A stretch of DNA of 64,000 nucleotides from Ephydatia muelleri (lineage: Eukaryota; Porifera; Demospongiae; Spongillida; Spongillidae). This document shows, one piece after another, positions 23,434 through 35,164 of the stretch; the first letter of the stretch is position 1; each line of letters starts with the position of its first letter. Made by a program: the position numbers and the translations under genes. The notes below the pieces were generated by a model. That model saw nothing but the letters and a program-made list of their open reading frames with translations, was not told the origin of the DNA and did not search any database. The stretch lies in the NCBI GenBank assembly GCA_013339895.1, contig JABACO010000011.1, positions 3,183,306-3,247,305 of the forward strand, read 5' to 3'.

Positions 23434-23849
23434 TGGTGTGTTTGTGGTGTGTGGTGTGTGTGTGTGGAGTGTGTGTGTGTGGTGTGTGTGTGGTGTGTTT
23501 GTGTGTGGTATGTGGGGTGTTTGTGTGTGTGGTGTGTGTTTGTATGTGGGGTATGTGTGTGGTGTGAGTGAGTGATGTTCGTATGTGGTGTGCATGTGTG
23601 TGCATGGTGTGTGGTGTGTTTGTGGTGTGTGGTATGTGTGTGCATGGTGTGTGTGTGTGCACAGTGTGTGTGGTGTGTATTTGTGATTTGTGTGTGTGTG
23701 GTGTGTGTGTGTGTGTGGCGTGTGTGGGTGTGTGTGTGTTTGTATGTGTGTGGGGTATGTGTGTGATGTTTGTATGTGGTGTGCATGTGTGTACATGGTG
23801 TGTGGTGTGTGTGGGGTTGGTATATGAGTGCATGGTGTGTGTGGTGTGT

Positions 23850-23882
<33 letters not shown>

Positions 23883-23961
23883 TGTGCGTGTGCGTGTGCG
23901 TGTGCGTGTGCGTGTGCGTGTGCGTGTGCGTGTGCGTGTGCGTGTGCGTGTGCGTGTGCGT

Positions 23962-24031
<70 letters not shown>
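23434..24031. repeat. TG microsatellite with (GTGCGT)n block
   Basis: (TG)n variants enclose about 15 copies of GTGCGT (23,885-23,975), followed by a pure (GT)n run. A near-copy of the flanking DNA (GTGGTTGG, ATGTAAACTGTTA, ACACCATAAACCCTCCCTC) lies before (23,283-23,402) and after (24,095-24,210), so the block has been tandemly duplicated together with its flanks. Confidence 0.95.
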
Positions 24032-24033
<2 letters not shown>

Positions 24034-24283
24034 AACATTCTCCTAAACATCAGATCTTTTTGTTCATATATTTATGGTTGATCATTTCATTAGTGGTGGT
24101 TGGGTTGCTATGTAAACTGTTAGCATCTGGCAGTTGCAGAATGTTGTCTTGGCATGACACCATAAACCCTCCCTCCCAAATCATGTGCTCACTCCCTCCT
24201 CCTTCCCCTTTAAACTAAATGGTGGTTGTATTCTAATTATTGCACAATATCAATTCGCAGCATTGGTTCTAGCTCAATTGATG

Positions 24284-24288
24284 GCTGT

Positions 24289-24363
<75 letters not shown>

Positions 24364-24440
24364 TTGTGTGTGTGTGTGTGCATGGTGTGTGTGGTGTATG
24401 TGTGTGTGGTGGTGTGTATGTGTGGTATGTGTTTATGAGT
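24284..24440. repeat. TG microsatellite
   Basis: A pure (TG)n run of about 35 units followed by GTGG/GTAT variants. Confidence 0.97.
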
Positions 24441-24661
24441 TTGTATGTGGTGCTTCAAGTGTAGCACACACAAACACAAACACAGAACATACATACGAGG
24501 AGGTAATCAATACCAATAGCAGAACAAATACATGTAGCTGCTTCACTAATAGAAGCTCCATCAGCGGCTACCTTCCACTCTCCAACACACCCCACCAGGC
24601 CATTACACACCTCTCTCCCAGGTGGACACAGGGTCTACTTCATAGTGGGCAAACCACTTAC

Positions 24662-25030
24662 TGTTGACATCTCTTCTGATGTCGAAAATCTTGATCAGGT
24701 GATCCTTGGCAGCGCTTGTCAGCCAGTTTCCATTGTGGTTCCATTTCACACACATCACAGTAGCCTTGTGGGCATGGCTAAATTTAGAAAGGATTGTGAG
24801 AAAGTGAAACTGAACTCTCATATGCTATCCAGCAGAAATATCATTGCACAGTTCTTGGCTATGACCACATGCGTGCATAATGCTCATGGTCACACCCAGA
24901 ATACTGCCAAATGGAGATGGGCACCATAGGGGCACATCTTGCAGGCACTCAGTCCAGCCCTGAGGTCCCAGAGCTTCAGTTGACTGCTGGTATCGCGGGC
25001 GTCCACTTCCCCGCTGAGGCCCGCTCTTTG
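24662..25030 (-). pseudogene. WD40 fragment similar to WDR33
   Basis: Two exon-like pieces are seen on the minus strand. The second, 24,777-24,662, has an acceptor (TCTAAATTTAG) and a donor (AACA|GTAAGT) and reads [19 protein letters not shown] then [17 protein letters not shown]. This follows the WD-repeat pattern of WDR33 (pre-mRNA 3'-end cleavage/polyadenylation factor), where HAHKNTV and GNWLLTASRDH occur. The first, around 24,950-25,020, reads DTSSQLKLWDLRAGLSACK, the preceding blade. Further exons are not found on either side: a poly-C/poly-T tract and microsatellites flank it. It is either a partial duplicate or two exons of a gene with very long introns. Confidence 0.5.
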
Positions 25031-25106
25031 TATCGAGCCCGAAAGTGGAAACGTACAGCACCCTTGGCGTTTCGTTTCGATCGGGCCAGAAAGGTACATG
25101 TACTAG

Positions 25107-25152
25107 CTCCCCCCCCCCCACCCCCCCCCCCCCCCCCCCTTTTTTTTTTTTA
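25107..25152. repeat. Poly-C / poly-T tract
   Basis: A run of about 32 C (one A) passes directly into T(11). Confidence 0.95.
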
Positions 25153-26175
25153 ACAGTAGTCCTATCAATCAATGCCCCATGAGAATCTCCCTCGATCGGC
25201 CACTACGCGAGCAGTGACTGCCATTTATAGGATGCCAAACCTAACTTGACTACCGGCATACTGTAGCGCACCGCAAACGTCGATCGGAGCCGGAGAACAT
25301 CTACGGTATACTTAGGCCCTATATGCGGGTCAAGCTATGGTTGTTACGCACATGTACAGCACCTAAACACCTCAGTTATAACATACCTGAGTGAGTCTGA
25401 TTCAGGGAAGCATTGCAACAGAGATACGTTAAAAATGTCCATTACGTCATGCAATCATTGTGAAGAAGACATTCAGTACCTCAACCACTAAAAGTGACTC
25501 AGGAACCTAGAGAAGTAGGCAAAAGAGTGTTTTATGGTAACATACACCTTCCTCGATGATTTGGTTAACATAATAATAAACGTTTTTTACCACAACTATC
25601 ACAGATCCTGAGAAAAATGTACAAACGTCTTGAAAAAACCCTAATTTTTATCAAATTTCTACAGGTGTCTATGGACGTGTTGTTTTAGGGCCATGGAATC
25701 CACAGATAGACCATAAATTTTTTGTTTCATGAATAAAGCATAGCTTATGATGTGCTTCACTATATTTTTCAACGTTTTTGTCATTTCTATCCTTTCCTGA
25801 TTTAGGTTGAACAGAAATGCACTTTGTTCCATACATTTCAATGGACGCGTGCGCGGAAAATTAACGGACGTTTGCAATGACGCGTCGGGAATACGTCACG
25901 AGCGTCCGAAATTTCTGGCAATGTTTCTTCCATAGCTTGGGTAAGTGGCTCGTAGTTTTCTACAACCGACTCTATTGCCGCAGTGCGCACAGTCCATCTA
26001 GTTGGGCACAATGGTTTGAGTCCTTGAGAGTCGGGGCTAACTTAATTTTTGATGTATTAAAAAAGAAATGTACGTTCGGGAGAGTAGCGAATTAATGCGA
26101 TACTTTCATCACCAGCCTTAAACAGTCTCGAACATTTTTTAGTATTAATCTTCGCTGCATCCTGTAAGCAAAGGT

Positions 26176-26562
26176 TTAGCAATGGGCCAAAAAATGCACA
26201 TGAATGGCTGTTGCTTCTTCTTTTCTCAGCTGAGTAGCAACTCCTCTTAAGTGACCCAACATGTTCGATGCCCCATCATAACCCTGCCCTCTACATTGCG
26301 ATAGAGGCATAATACATCGGGTCAAACCATCCTTTATTGCTTTGCAAATTGAATCAGCATCTGTTCGATCCAACTGAACTAGTCCAATAAAGTCGTCGTG
26401 GATATCAAAGTGCTGCATGGTCTACCCATCTAATACATATGCATACAATTGCTTACATCCCTTGTTTCATCTGCTAGTATAGCAAACATGTTACTATTCG
26501 TGCGAATCTCATCTAGCAAATATCTTAATAGCTGGTTAACCATTATTGTATTGCATTCATTT
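26176..26562 (-). pseudogene. hAT-family transposase fragment (DUF4371-like)
   Basis: The minus strand reads TIMVNQLLRYLLDEIRTNSN then MFAILADETRDVSN, where ADET-x-D-x-S carries the first catalytic Asp of hAT transposases. After a stop and frame change it continues with DFIGLVQLDRTDADSICKAI, MPLSQCRGQGYDGASNMLGH (the CRGQ-x-YDGA motif with the second catalytic Asp) and ATAIHVHFLAHC. The third acidic residue and the dimerisation region are absent. At least one break disables it. Confidence 0.75.
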
Positions 26563-28067
26563 ACAATCGGCGGTGCTGCGGTGCTGATTCAAGAAGCGCC
26601 TATGAAAATTAATGGAGGGATGATCTTTTTATTGTATGATACAACGGCAAACCGTCAATTGTGACGATTAGCTGTTCTCACGCAGTATCTCACGCAAAAA
26701 TGAATCGAACTTCAATTACAGGTTGGCATATCTGCAGTCAGGGATCGCAGTCACGAATGTGTTTTGTCGCTAAACAGCAGTTCCTATGCGTCCCTATTAC
26801 GCCACAGAGTAACCACGTTTGACCACGCCCATTGATTAATTATCCAATAATAATTATTGGACCCCCCGTCGCTGAAATCCTACGTCCGCCCCTAGGGGTG
26901 TATGTGAATGTACAGCTGCTTCTCAGAGGATGGAGCACATGATCAGTAAAATGGTCTTCAGCTGTTGCGTGTGAGCATGAGTTGGATATATAAGGTTGGT
27001 GAAGGAGTTTTAGAATCATTCTTGTGCACACCCACTGGCAGATCTAACCTCATATTGTGAGCGTGCAAGGTGTGCTTAAGAGAGTTGTTCAAAGCAGTTG
27101 AAGCGTAATGGCTCAGGACTTATCATGACGGCATTGAATAAAAGTCTCCTGCACTTCATGAACAATTTGAGCAGCTTGAATTCCTTTTAAAAGGGTTTTT
27201 CCAGCAGGAAGTGTGGGACACCTCTCTAAATATAGTCAAAATAGTTGGCCCCTGCTCATGTGTTGGCAGTACGTGTAGTAGATTGTGCACTGAATGTATG
27301 AATGTGATGAGCTAGTGCTGGTGGCGTGCACAACGGACGCTGCACCAATATTGAATTGATATGGGTATAATCATATATGAGGCGGAGTATATGCATGATG
27401 TTGAGAGACATATATATATGAATCGATTAAACATTTATCATTTTTGCGGAAAGGTTTGTTGAAGAAAGTGACCAGTTGCTTGCTTATGGTTGATGTTGTA
27501 CTTGATCATGATGAGAGTGGTAGCTATATACATGTACAGTATATAAATAGCTGCATTATAAAATCTGCAGTGCTTACCTCAGGCCAGACAATTAGCTTGG
27601 TTATGCGGGAGATGCCGTCTTATTATTGTCATTTTCCACTTCAGTGAGATAATGAAAAATCTCCGAAACCTTTGGGATTAAATATAAACCTGCATGTGAT
27701 TGTATCACTAAAATGCCATTTTTGTACCATATGATAGCAGTGTTTGTAATGGCCAGTTTCAAGTTCTTCTTCACTGTTGAAGTGTGTTGAAAGAATACAC
27801 TTTTTTTATTTTCCTGACTGGATCTTTCATATGGCAGGCTACAACAGGCATAAACAAAACTTTCAGAGAACAACAGTGATGATCACATATTCTGCTGTGA
27901 GAAATAAAAGACCAAACTCATTGAAAACGTGGTACAAAACTGAGTGGACGTAGCATAAAGAACAAAGAGAAGTTTAGCAAGGTTACACCAGATGGGAAAG
28001 GGTGATGTGAGTACGTAGGAGCTTAAAAGCCTTCACACACATCATGTTGCATAGTTTTATTGTGTAT

Positions 28068-28071
<4 letters not shown>

Positions 28072-28099
<28 letters not shown>

Positions 28100-28105
28100 C
28101 TGTTT
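28072..28105. repeat. TG microsatellite
   Basis: Pure (TG)n of about 15 units. Confidence 0.95.
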
Positions 28106-28149
28106 GTCACCAAATATGGTGTACAGGCTATTTACATAACAATGCAAGG

Positions 28150-28390
28150 TGTGTTGTTGCACATGTACGTGCTTTGTGAATACAGTGTGAGAAATAAGAG
28201 CCCAAAATCACTGCAAGTGGTACAGCCCAGTCTATGTTGTATGTGTGTGTGTGCATGTATGTGTGTGTGCTGTGTTGCACATTCATGCACATGTACGATT
28301 TGTGAAAACAGTGTGAGAAATAAGAACCCAAAGACACTGCAAGTGGTACAAGCCCAGTCTGTGTATGTGTGTGTGTGTGCATGTGTCCAA
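28150..28390. repeat. Two-copy tandem duplication, ~130 bp
   Basis: The segment from ACATGTACG through TGTGAGAAATAAGA, CACTGCAAGTGGTACA and CCCAGTCT to a TG run occurs twice about 130 bases apart, with a few substitutions. Confidence 0.85.
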
Positions 28391-28509
28391 AAGAGGAGTA
28401 ATGATATCATATATGGCAGAGAAGATATGAAGTCACAAACATCTTCCAGCATGTAGTCTCTTTGGATGGGTTAAAGACATTCTTGAAATCAGGTTTGAAG
28501 AGCAAGTGG

Positions 28510-28960
28510 TCGCATTAAGATGGTGGAGATAAGCCTTGCCTCGTGGGCAGCTGCCTCAGCACCACCCCTTTGATGCCAAAACCCAATTTGCGAGGAGAGA
28601 AGACAAAAGTCAGTTTATCTTTTACCTTAAACCCAGCAATTTAGGTCACATGGTGCACATAGCAGCAAAGGGCTTGATTCCAATATACTTCCTTTGGTGG
28701 GCAATTGTTAAAGGGGCTGTACTGAAAGAGGTGTATTTCCTTCCAGGACCATTTTAACAAAAGATGTGAGGGCAGAGACAAGTGCCTGGCCGCCCGCCTC
28801 CAGGACAGTAGGACTGATCAGGTCTATAAGGTGCAGTGGCCTCACCATCAGTGCTGCCAGCAGAATCATTTGGGAAGGAAAAGATGGCTCCAGCAACTTC
28901 CTCTTCTAAAATTGTGATAACCTTGGGTTGGTACATTGGATGTTAGAGGTACATATGTCT
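28510..28960 (-). pseudogene. Reverse transcriptase N-terminal fragment
   Basis: The minus strand reads, across frameshifts, FSFPNDSAGSTDG, then LEAGGQALVSALTSFVKMVL followed by EGNTPLSVQP, then weakly YIGIKPFAAMCT and FSPRKLGFGIKG. This is the fingers region of the same RT lineage as the other fragments here, with the conserved order SFP-x-x-S-AGG-DG, EGNTP and PRQLGFG-x-x-GG. Several stops and frame changes make it non-functional. Confidence 0.55.
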
Positions 28961-29808
28961 GAGTCAGGGTGTGGTGGAGGTGGATGTTTCTGCTGAAATG
29001 CTGAAGAGGTGGCATTCTCATATCTGATGAGAGCATGTTAGTCAAATAGCACCCTTGAAATCACCTCTTTGGATCTATGCGGTACTTTGAAGGGTCAAGT
29101 AGGATGAGCTCACCAACTAACACCTCCTGTACCCCCATGTTCTTCCCCATAGCAACATTTTAGTTGTTAAGCTGGGGTGGTACCAAGTGTGAACAGCTAT
29201 GATCCACATTTCTTAAAACAGACAAAAGGTTAAATTATTATCTTGCTGCCAAAATTTTAATTTTGGCAGCATCTGTGTCCCATAAGTGCTCCACACACAA
29301 GAGTACATGTATCCCTTCCCAAAACAACATTGCGTATTAGTAAGGATACAATGATCGCATATCCACATTGGTCACCTGTTTTCATATTTCTAAGTTACTC
29401 ACAGTTGTGTGGAATTGTTGCACACAAGTAGTACATAATATTAATTATGTCCCACACAAACATTTGTAAATGCCTTTGTAAAATAACCTGACGGGCTTCT
29501 GGTCACACGACTCAATCTTGGCAAACCTTTGGCTTCTTCAGCATTTTGAGCTTCCACTGTACTTGCCACGGCCAGATGGATGGAGGACCTTATACAATAT
29601 GCACATGATCAGTCTTTAGATAGACTTGTTCCTCATGCACCATGTACCATAGGCTTAATTCTTCAGAGAGCACTGTTTTCAATCTTTGACATGGGCTCAT
29701 GTAGCGTTGTGTAAACTTACCACGAGTGTAGACCTTACAGTTGTGAACACAGCAAATACAAAGGTGTGACAAGGCAAATTCCGCCATTCTTGGAGATGTA
29801 CACTATAC

Positions 29809-30261
29809 ATGTTTTTGAACATCAGTTGTGACTTTGTGCACAGAGGAAATGCTCAATTGGCAGAATTAACAGTGCAGCGCACCTGGCTGGATTCGCACAA
29901 ATTATCTCCAACCAACCATATTTCAGCTTTCAGGAAGTTTAGCTTTGAATGCATGTATGGGAGTACATCGTTATGTAACAGAAATTGCAAGGTCTGCTCT
30001 GTACCTGTGGTAAAGTTTACTAAACCCTTGACCACTGCTGATGGAGTCTCCCCCTACCAAGGTCAGTTCTCAAACAGCATCTGCCCTCTACTAGGCTTAG
30101 TCTCTTCTCCAAAAGATGACAATAGCCTCTCTCTTCTCCTAACCACATTATCTCCAACGGGCAAACACAAATGCACATCACTTGCAAACACTGCATATCC
30201 AGCGCACTCTGAAAACATGACTAGCACCAAAAGAATACCCAACTATCTTTATCAGAGATGA
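29809..30261 (+). CDS. Hypothetical ORF
   Basis: A 150-codon frame of ordinary composition (for example TWLDSHKLSPTNHISAFRKF and MYGSTSLCNRNCKVCSVPVV) with no recognised domain. It overlaps short minus-strand frames of similar quality. No splice sites, homologous neighbour or transposon signature were seen. It may be spurious. Confidence 0.2.
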   Translation: MFLNISCDFVHRGNAQLAELTVQRTWLDSHKLSPTNHISAFRKFSFECMYGSTSLCNRNCKVCSVPVVKFTKPLTTADGVSPYQGQFSNSICPLLGLVSSPKDDNSLSLLLTTLSPTGKHKCTSLANTAYPAHSENMTSTKRIPNYLYQR

Positions 30262-30574
30262 TTAATCACGACAATTGTATTAACAAAAAAATGTACAACA
30301 TAAAATGGCAGTAAGAGTGAAAAATACAATAAAATTATGTATATTTGAATACATCATAATACGAAATACATAATAAGTTATATAATTACATTAATTAATA
30401 CTTAAGAAACATAGGCATACACAACACAAAGCATTGTTGATGGTTTGTGACATCACAGACACGCGCCCTGACATTGGAACAAACGAATTATACATGCATC
30501 ATTATATAAAATGACGCCTAATTCGGTGTAAAAGAATGTTCTTGAGCAGACACCAGTGGTGATGCCATTAATCA

Positions 30575-32031
30575 TCAGAAATCGAATGTGAATTTTGATT
30601 TCCATCTCAGGCTTTTCTTCTTTAACATTACACACATTGATATTCCAAGGCCAGCTGTGATACATATACATGTGCCAAAGCCAATTGCAGAACTCACCGC
30701 AATGACTAGACGGGTAAAGGGGAAATATGTTTTGGAGCATTCGGACGACGAAATAAATATACCTGCAACTTGGTTGTTGTTATTGTTGGAAACTGATTTG
30801 TTGTACGAGCTATCACTTTGGTCTGTTTGAAATTTAATAAAAAGGAAGATAAGCATGCAAGTTAAGATCAAATATCAGTACAAATCATGATACATAATTC
30901 AGATCAGTAAAGCACTGCTTGCAAACACATGCCAATAACAAAAGGGTTCAGGTAACCTGCCTATTAGTAATGGAATATCGGAATGGAAAACCTTGTTCTA
31001 TATAGCCATTAAATGCGTGTTGCCCACAATGCCATTATATATTAAGGTCGTATGAATGGTGATCAATGACCTGCATGTTGGGCAAGAGCGTATACACAAC
31101 GCACCATCTGCTGTGATTTGGAAGGTAGCTTCATTTCCATTTCCAGCGCCGTTAACCGCAAACATAACCACTCGACTGCCTGCAGCAAAGCGGTGAGTTA
31201 CAAAATACGGGTCTGAACTGTTAAACGTTTTTGTACATTTGCTACAATCAGACACATCTGTGATGTTCAGACAACCTAACTGTGTTGCTTGATCGGAACA
31301 AATTACATAGTGCAACACTTTTTTCCCATTTGTTATACTAAGAGAATACGGAGCATTCCATGTTAGCACCAAGGCCCTGTTGCCATTCACGTTGTGCAAT
31401 GTTGCATTGCAAGAGGAGGGCGGAGCGAGGACACCTAATAGGAAAATTTTCAAGACGAAATCACACAACGCAGGAAAATAAAGAATGGCATGCATGATCC
31501 TGCTCAGCATGTTATACAGTGAAATGAAATTAAGAATATGCTTAGATAAAATTTAAGCTCATTGCATACATGTAGCTCGCTGCGCATGAAATGTAATAAC
31601 TAGATAATATGAAAAAACACTCCAGTTTGCTGAGGTTTATTTTACCATGCATGCATATCATTTGAATATCAGTCAACCATGTTGCATGATTATTAATTTC
31701 TTTTGATGGGTTGCCATACCTTGCAACTTTAGAGTAGCTGGTGGGGCAGTCTCTGTAACAAACATATCCTTAATTACTGTGCACTTCACTACTGTGTTGT
31801 TATTTTGTTGTGTTGTTGGGATCCGAAGCGTAGACGATACATTATTGCCAACGAATAGATCGTCAATGGCCACAATGCCTCGCTGCCGAACAAGGACGTC
31901 ATTTATCGATAATCCATTGACAAGCCAGTTAATATAAATGCCAACTCCGGAACAGTAAAATGCGGCTGTCGATTCATTGCTCACAAATACATTGTAGTCA
32001 CCATTGGGTTCCAGATACGATGACACAGCAC
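30575..32031 (-). CDS. Ig-FN3 transmembrane receptor, 5'-incomplete
   Basis: Minus-strand exons with matching phase-1 boundaries: 32031-31720 (Ig-like), 31434-31105 (FN3), 30822-30763 (stalk) and 30705-30575 (TM plus tail, TGA stop). The Ig exon has STAAFYCSGVGIYINWLVNG and TLRIPTTQQNNNTVVKCTVI, giving the C-W-C pattern. The FN3 exon has LVLTWNAPYSLSITNGKKVL and MFAVNGAGNGN. The stalk SSYNKSVSNNNNN is Asn-rich with one N-x-S site. The membrane segment is VIAVSSAIGFGTCICITAGL, continuing GISMCVM, with a short basic tail KKKSLRWKSKFTFDF and no kinase or ITAM-like motif. A 57-base intron (30762-30706) is a multiple of three with an open frame, so retaining it adds 19 residues. The signal-peptide exon was not found. 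Probable adhesion or recognition receptor; ligand unknown. Confidence 0.75.
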
Positions 32032-32284
32032 CTGACGCAAGATAGCATGCATACCAGTAAATTAGTAACAATCCAGGGTCAAATGTAACTAATAGCATAA
32101 GCGACAATCCAATCAGATTGCATGCGATATAAGGACACGATAATGATCTTGAGATGCATATTCCAAATTACTATGTCTCATTGTCAGAGCTGATGGCAGT
32201 TATCTTGTTTCAGTGTTGTGGAGTCATTCATAAATTTTTTTCAGCATGAATTTAAGGTACAGACTTCAGCAGGGGTCACATGCA

Positions 32285-32301
32285 AGGGGGGGGGGGGGGA
32301 G
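32285..32301. repeat. Poly-G tract
   Basis: Run of about 14 G. Confidence 0.9.
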
Positions 32302-32499
32302 GTTAGATTCTGTGAAAAACAATTTCGTGGACTTGATTTACTCTACATATATGTATCATTCCAACTTACATGTGCAAGTCACGTGCAGTATCAGGTACCA
32401 GAAAATGTTCTTTTTTGAAACTGGAGAAGGCTGAGATGTAACATTGAAGTGAATGCATAAAAATAATTAGCAATCGCTACTACAATTACAACTATTCCA

Positions 32500-34250
32500 T
32501 CACTTGATATTTACGGGATTCGCATGCGTGTAAGAATCTAAAATAGGTTATAATGTCGATCTTATAGCTCCAAGAACATGCAAAATCCACACAGAAACAG
32601 CTTAAATAGTGTTTCGGGAACACTGATCCTTTGTTCTCTATCCCATTGGTGTTTAGTGATAAGAGCGAGCCATTTCCTAGTGGCATGAAGTATGACAAGG
32701 GCAGTGGCATAGGAAAAGGGCTGGGGGGCAACACCCCCACCCCTACTTTTATACCATATGCATACATCCCTTTTCGATTAAAAACAAAGTGAAACCTACC
32801 TTTCGCTCAGAGTGCGTCGATGTACAGTATTCATGGGCTCGAAAACTGCAGTCAACCTAATATACATAGGCATAAAATTATATCAGTAATGTACCCTCAG
32901 GAAGTTGTCTGGGCTCCAGCACAGCATTCAAGCTAAACTTGATAGAAAGTGCTACTTTTTCTTGCCAAGTGAAGTGGTTTTCAGGCCTATGGAAATGCGC
33001 CATTTGTATGCATGATATACACCACATTTTAATGGGTAAGACTGAATAATTCGTTGTACATGAGCGACTATATGCATGTGGTATAGCGTCTCTAGACGTT
33101 TTAGTGTTCATTGATTCATTTATGGTTTAAGTGCTCGAAACTGTCATTATTTGTTCTTTCTGTTCTTTGGAAGTGGTACGATAGCTGCCACATTGCGTGC
33201 GCAATGCTAATTAAGTGTTCGCACACTATGCATTAAATTCTGCACCTTCACTATACTTTCTAGACATGTTGTTCAATTGGCGTAATAGGTCTAGTCAATC
33301 GATTGGACTTTCAAATGAACATAGCCATGAAAGTGGCCAACTGCTGCAAAACTGCTTCAGATTGCTTAGCTAGGTCAACTTTGTGCAGCTGAATTAACCT
33401 TTGGCCGTACAAGGAGAAGCTAGATTCGTTCGCTAGTTCTAGATCTAGAGTGTGGCATAAATCTTCCACATTCCAAATAGTTTGGTACAAATCCCATTGG
33501 AATATAAAACGCCATTATCAAGACCTATTTTGGAATGTTATGTGCCGCAGGAATTTTTGCTTACTAAATAACTAATACCAAAGCACCAAGAACAACATGC
33601 CCACACGGAATTTACCTAGGTAAAGACATTATATATGTGCTCCAATATCGTCCTAGCAATGCAATATACTGCCTGGTGACTCAGCCAGGTGAGTAAGTTG
33701 CCAGCTGTCAGTGGCCTCAGCTCACTGCATTCTTTTTCATTTTGATGTTTGTGGAGCAATGCTTAGTAGGTGTTCTTTCAAAATGCACTTTAACCTATAC
33801 TTGTACTATTTTGAATTGACTAGTATGTTGCTTGCAGAGTATTAAACTTAACATGGCTTCATTCCACTCCCTGCTCCCCAGCATACCAAATCTTAAGCCA
33901 GCTTGTGGTGTGGTGTGGTGTTCAAGGAAACGCGTATTGTGGCACTTGTGAAGATTGATCATGAAGGGAAGTGGTCCAAGAAGGATTCATGTTGGATAGC
34001 AGTTGTGGTGTTACGACGGTCCCTATTTCCATGCCTTCATCTGATGAAGCATCATGATCAAGTGAAGAAGATTTCCCACAAGACAGCATTCAGTGTAGCA
34101 TCTGTTTCAATTTTTGTAAGAGAAGAAGATTTTAGCAAAAATGGTATGCTCATGAGTTCCCTTGGATAACCCTTGCCAGACCAAACCCAAAGCATTTTGC
34201 ATCATAGATAAAACAGACTCTGACTTGGACATAAAATGCTTTCAAGAGGT
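32500..34250. other. No supported gene
   Basis: Only short frames occur. A plus-strand frame at 33,903-34,169 has no recognised domain and no supporting splice or regulatory signal. Confidence 0.4.
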
Positions 34251-34256
34251 CATAGG

Positions 34257-34770
34257 CTAGACTAGAAGGAGTAGTCCTTGCAAGGTGCACCAGCTTACAA
34301 AAAGCATCACACAAAGAAGCATATTAAATGCCACCTGAGGGTCAATGGCTGTGAGCTCTTTTATCTTGGACAGCAGCTTCACTGCCTCACTAAGCTTAAC
34401 AGCAACTAAGTTAGCACATATGAATCCAGTCTTCAATGGGAGTACCAAGTATATCCAAGTGGGGGGAATGAGAAAGTTTCATCAGTTGAGCTAAGAAACA
34501 TTGTAGTGTCAGTACGACAGAAAACCTCACATGTGGAAAGGTTGATACCTAAAGAGGGACCAAGATCTTCAGTGAGGGTTAGAGCTCGCAGACATGCTCA
34601 TTTAGAACCTGCTAGGGCCCCATCATCATGGTACTGCTTGATACAATAAGGCATAACAATTATCATCTGCATCAATGGCCTTGTGCAGCACCAAGCCAAG
34701 AATGGAGGACCTAATGGATCTACCTGCTGCACTCCAGTCTCTGAGGTTAGGTGGCCACGAGGATGGAACA
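34257..34770 (-). pseudogene. Reverse transcriptase fragment (non-LTR type)
   Basis: The minus strand reads GVQQVDPLGPPF, then (frame change) YHDDGALAGSK, ALTLTEDLGPSLG, and finally FICANLVAVKLSEAVKLLSK followed by IKELTAIDPQVAFNMLL. It preserves the motif order GVQQ-x-DPLGP, Y-x-DDG (catalytic pair intact here) and the region after the palm. Stops and frame changes show it is dead. It is the closest in-window relative of the 22.2-22.9 kb fragment. Confidence 0.65.
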
Positions 34771-35164
34771 AAAGGGGGTGAGCGCCAGAGCACCAAACAG
34801 TCCAGGGTGCAAGCGCTCAGGGAAGAACTTCAAACAGTCAGAGAGGAGTAGAGGAAAGATAAAATACATTTTTTCATGTCAATCTTTAAGACAACAAAAA
34901 TGTCATCCATCCAATGACTTTCAGTACAGTTTGTCAAACTACGTATGACCATTTTAGATCACAGAGGAAGCGAAATTGTCTTTGTTTGGTAAACCTCTAC
35001 CCTCTATTACGCAGCATACTGACATCACAGAAAATGCACTACAAGCAACGCTGCATACAAACAACCCTACCATGCATGCATGCAGTCCAACAAGAAGCAA
35101 GACTTGGAATTACCCAAGGACCAACTCCCTACCCATGATGAGTCCTAACTAAAGACACATTGTG

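Noticed and set aside
22683..24667. Long frames rich in Cys-Val or His-Thr across the TG/CA tracts (also at 52.9-53.4 and 54.0-54.4 kb)
   Set aside because: Dinucleotide repeats lack stop codons in all frames, so these are compositional artefacts with no splice or start support.
25877..26095. Plus-strand frame starting MTRREYVTSVRNFW
   Set aside because: Shares only a 20-base word with the hAT-like region at 20.5 kb and has no recognisable domain, so it is kept as a finding about the shared word and not as a gene.
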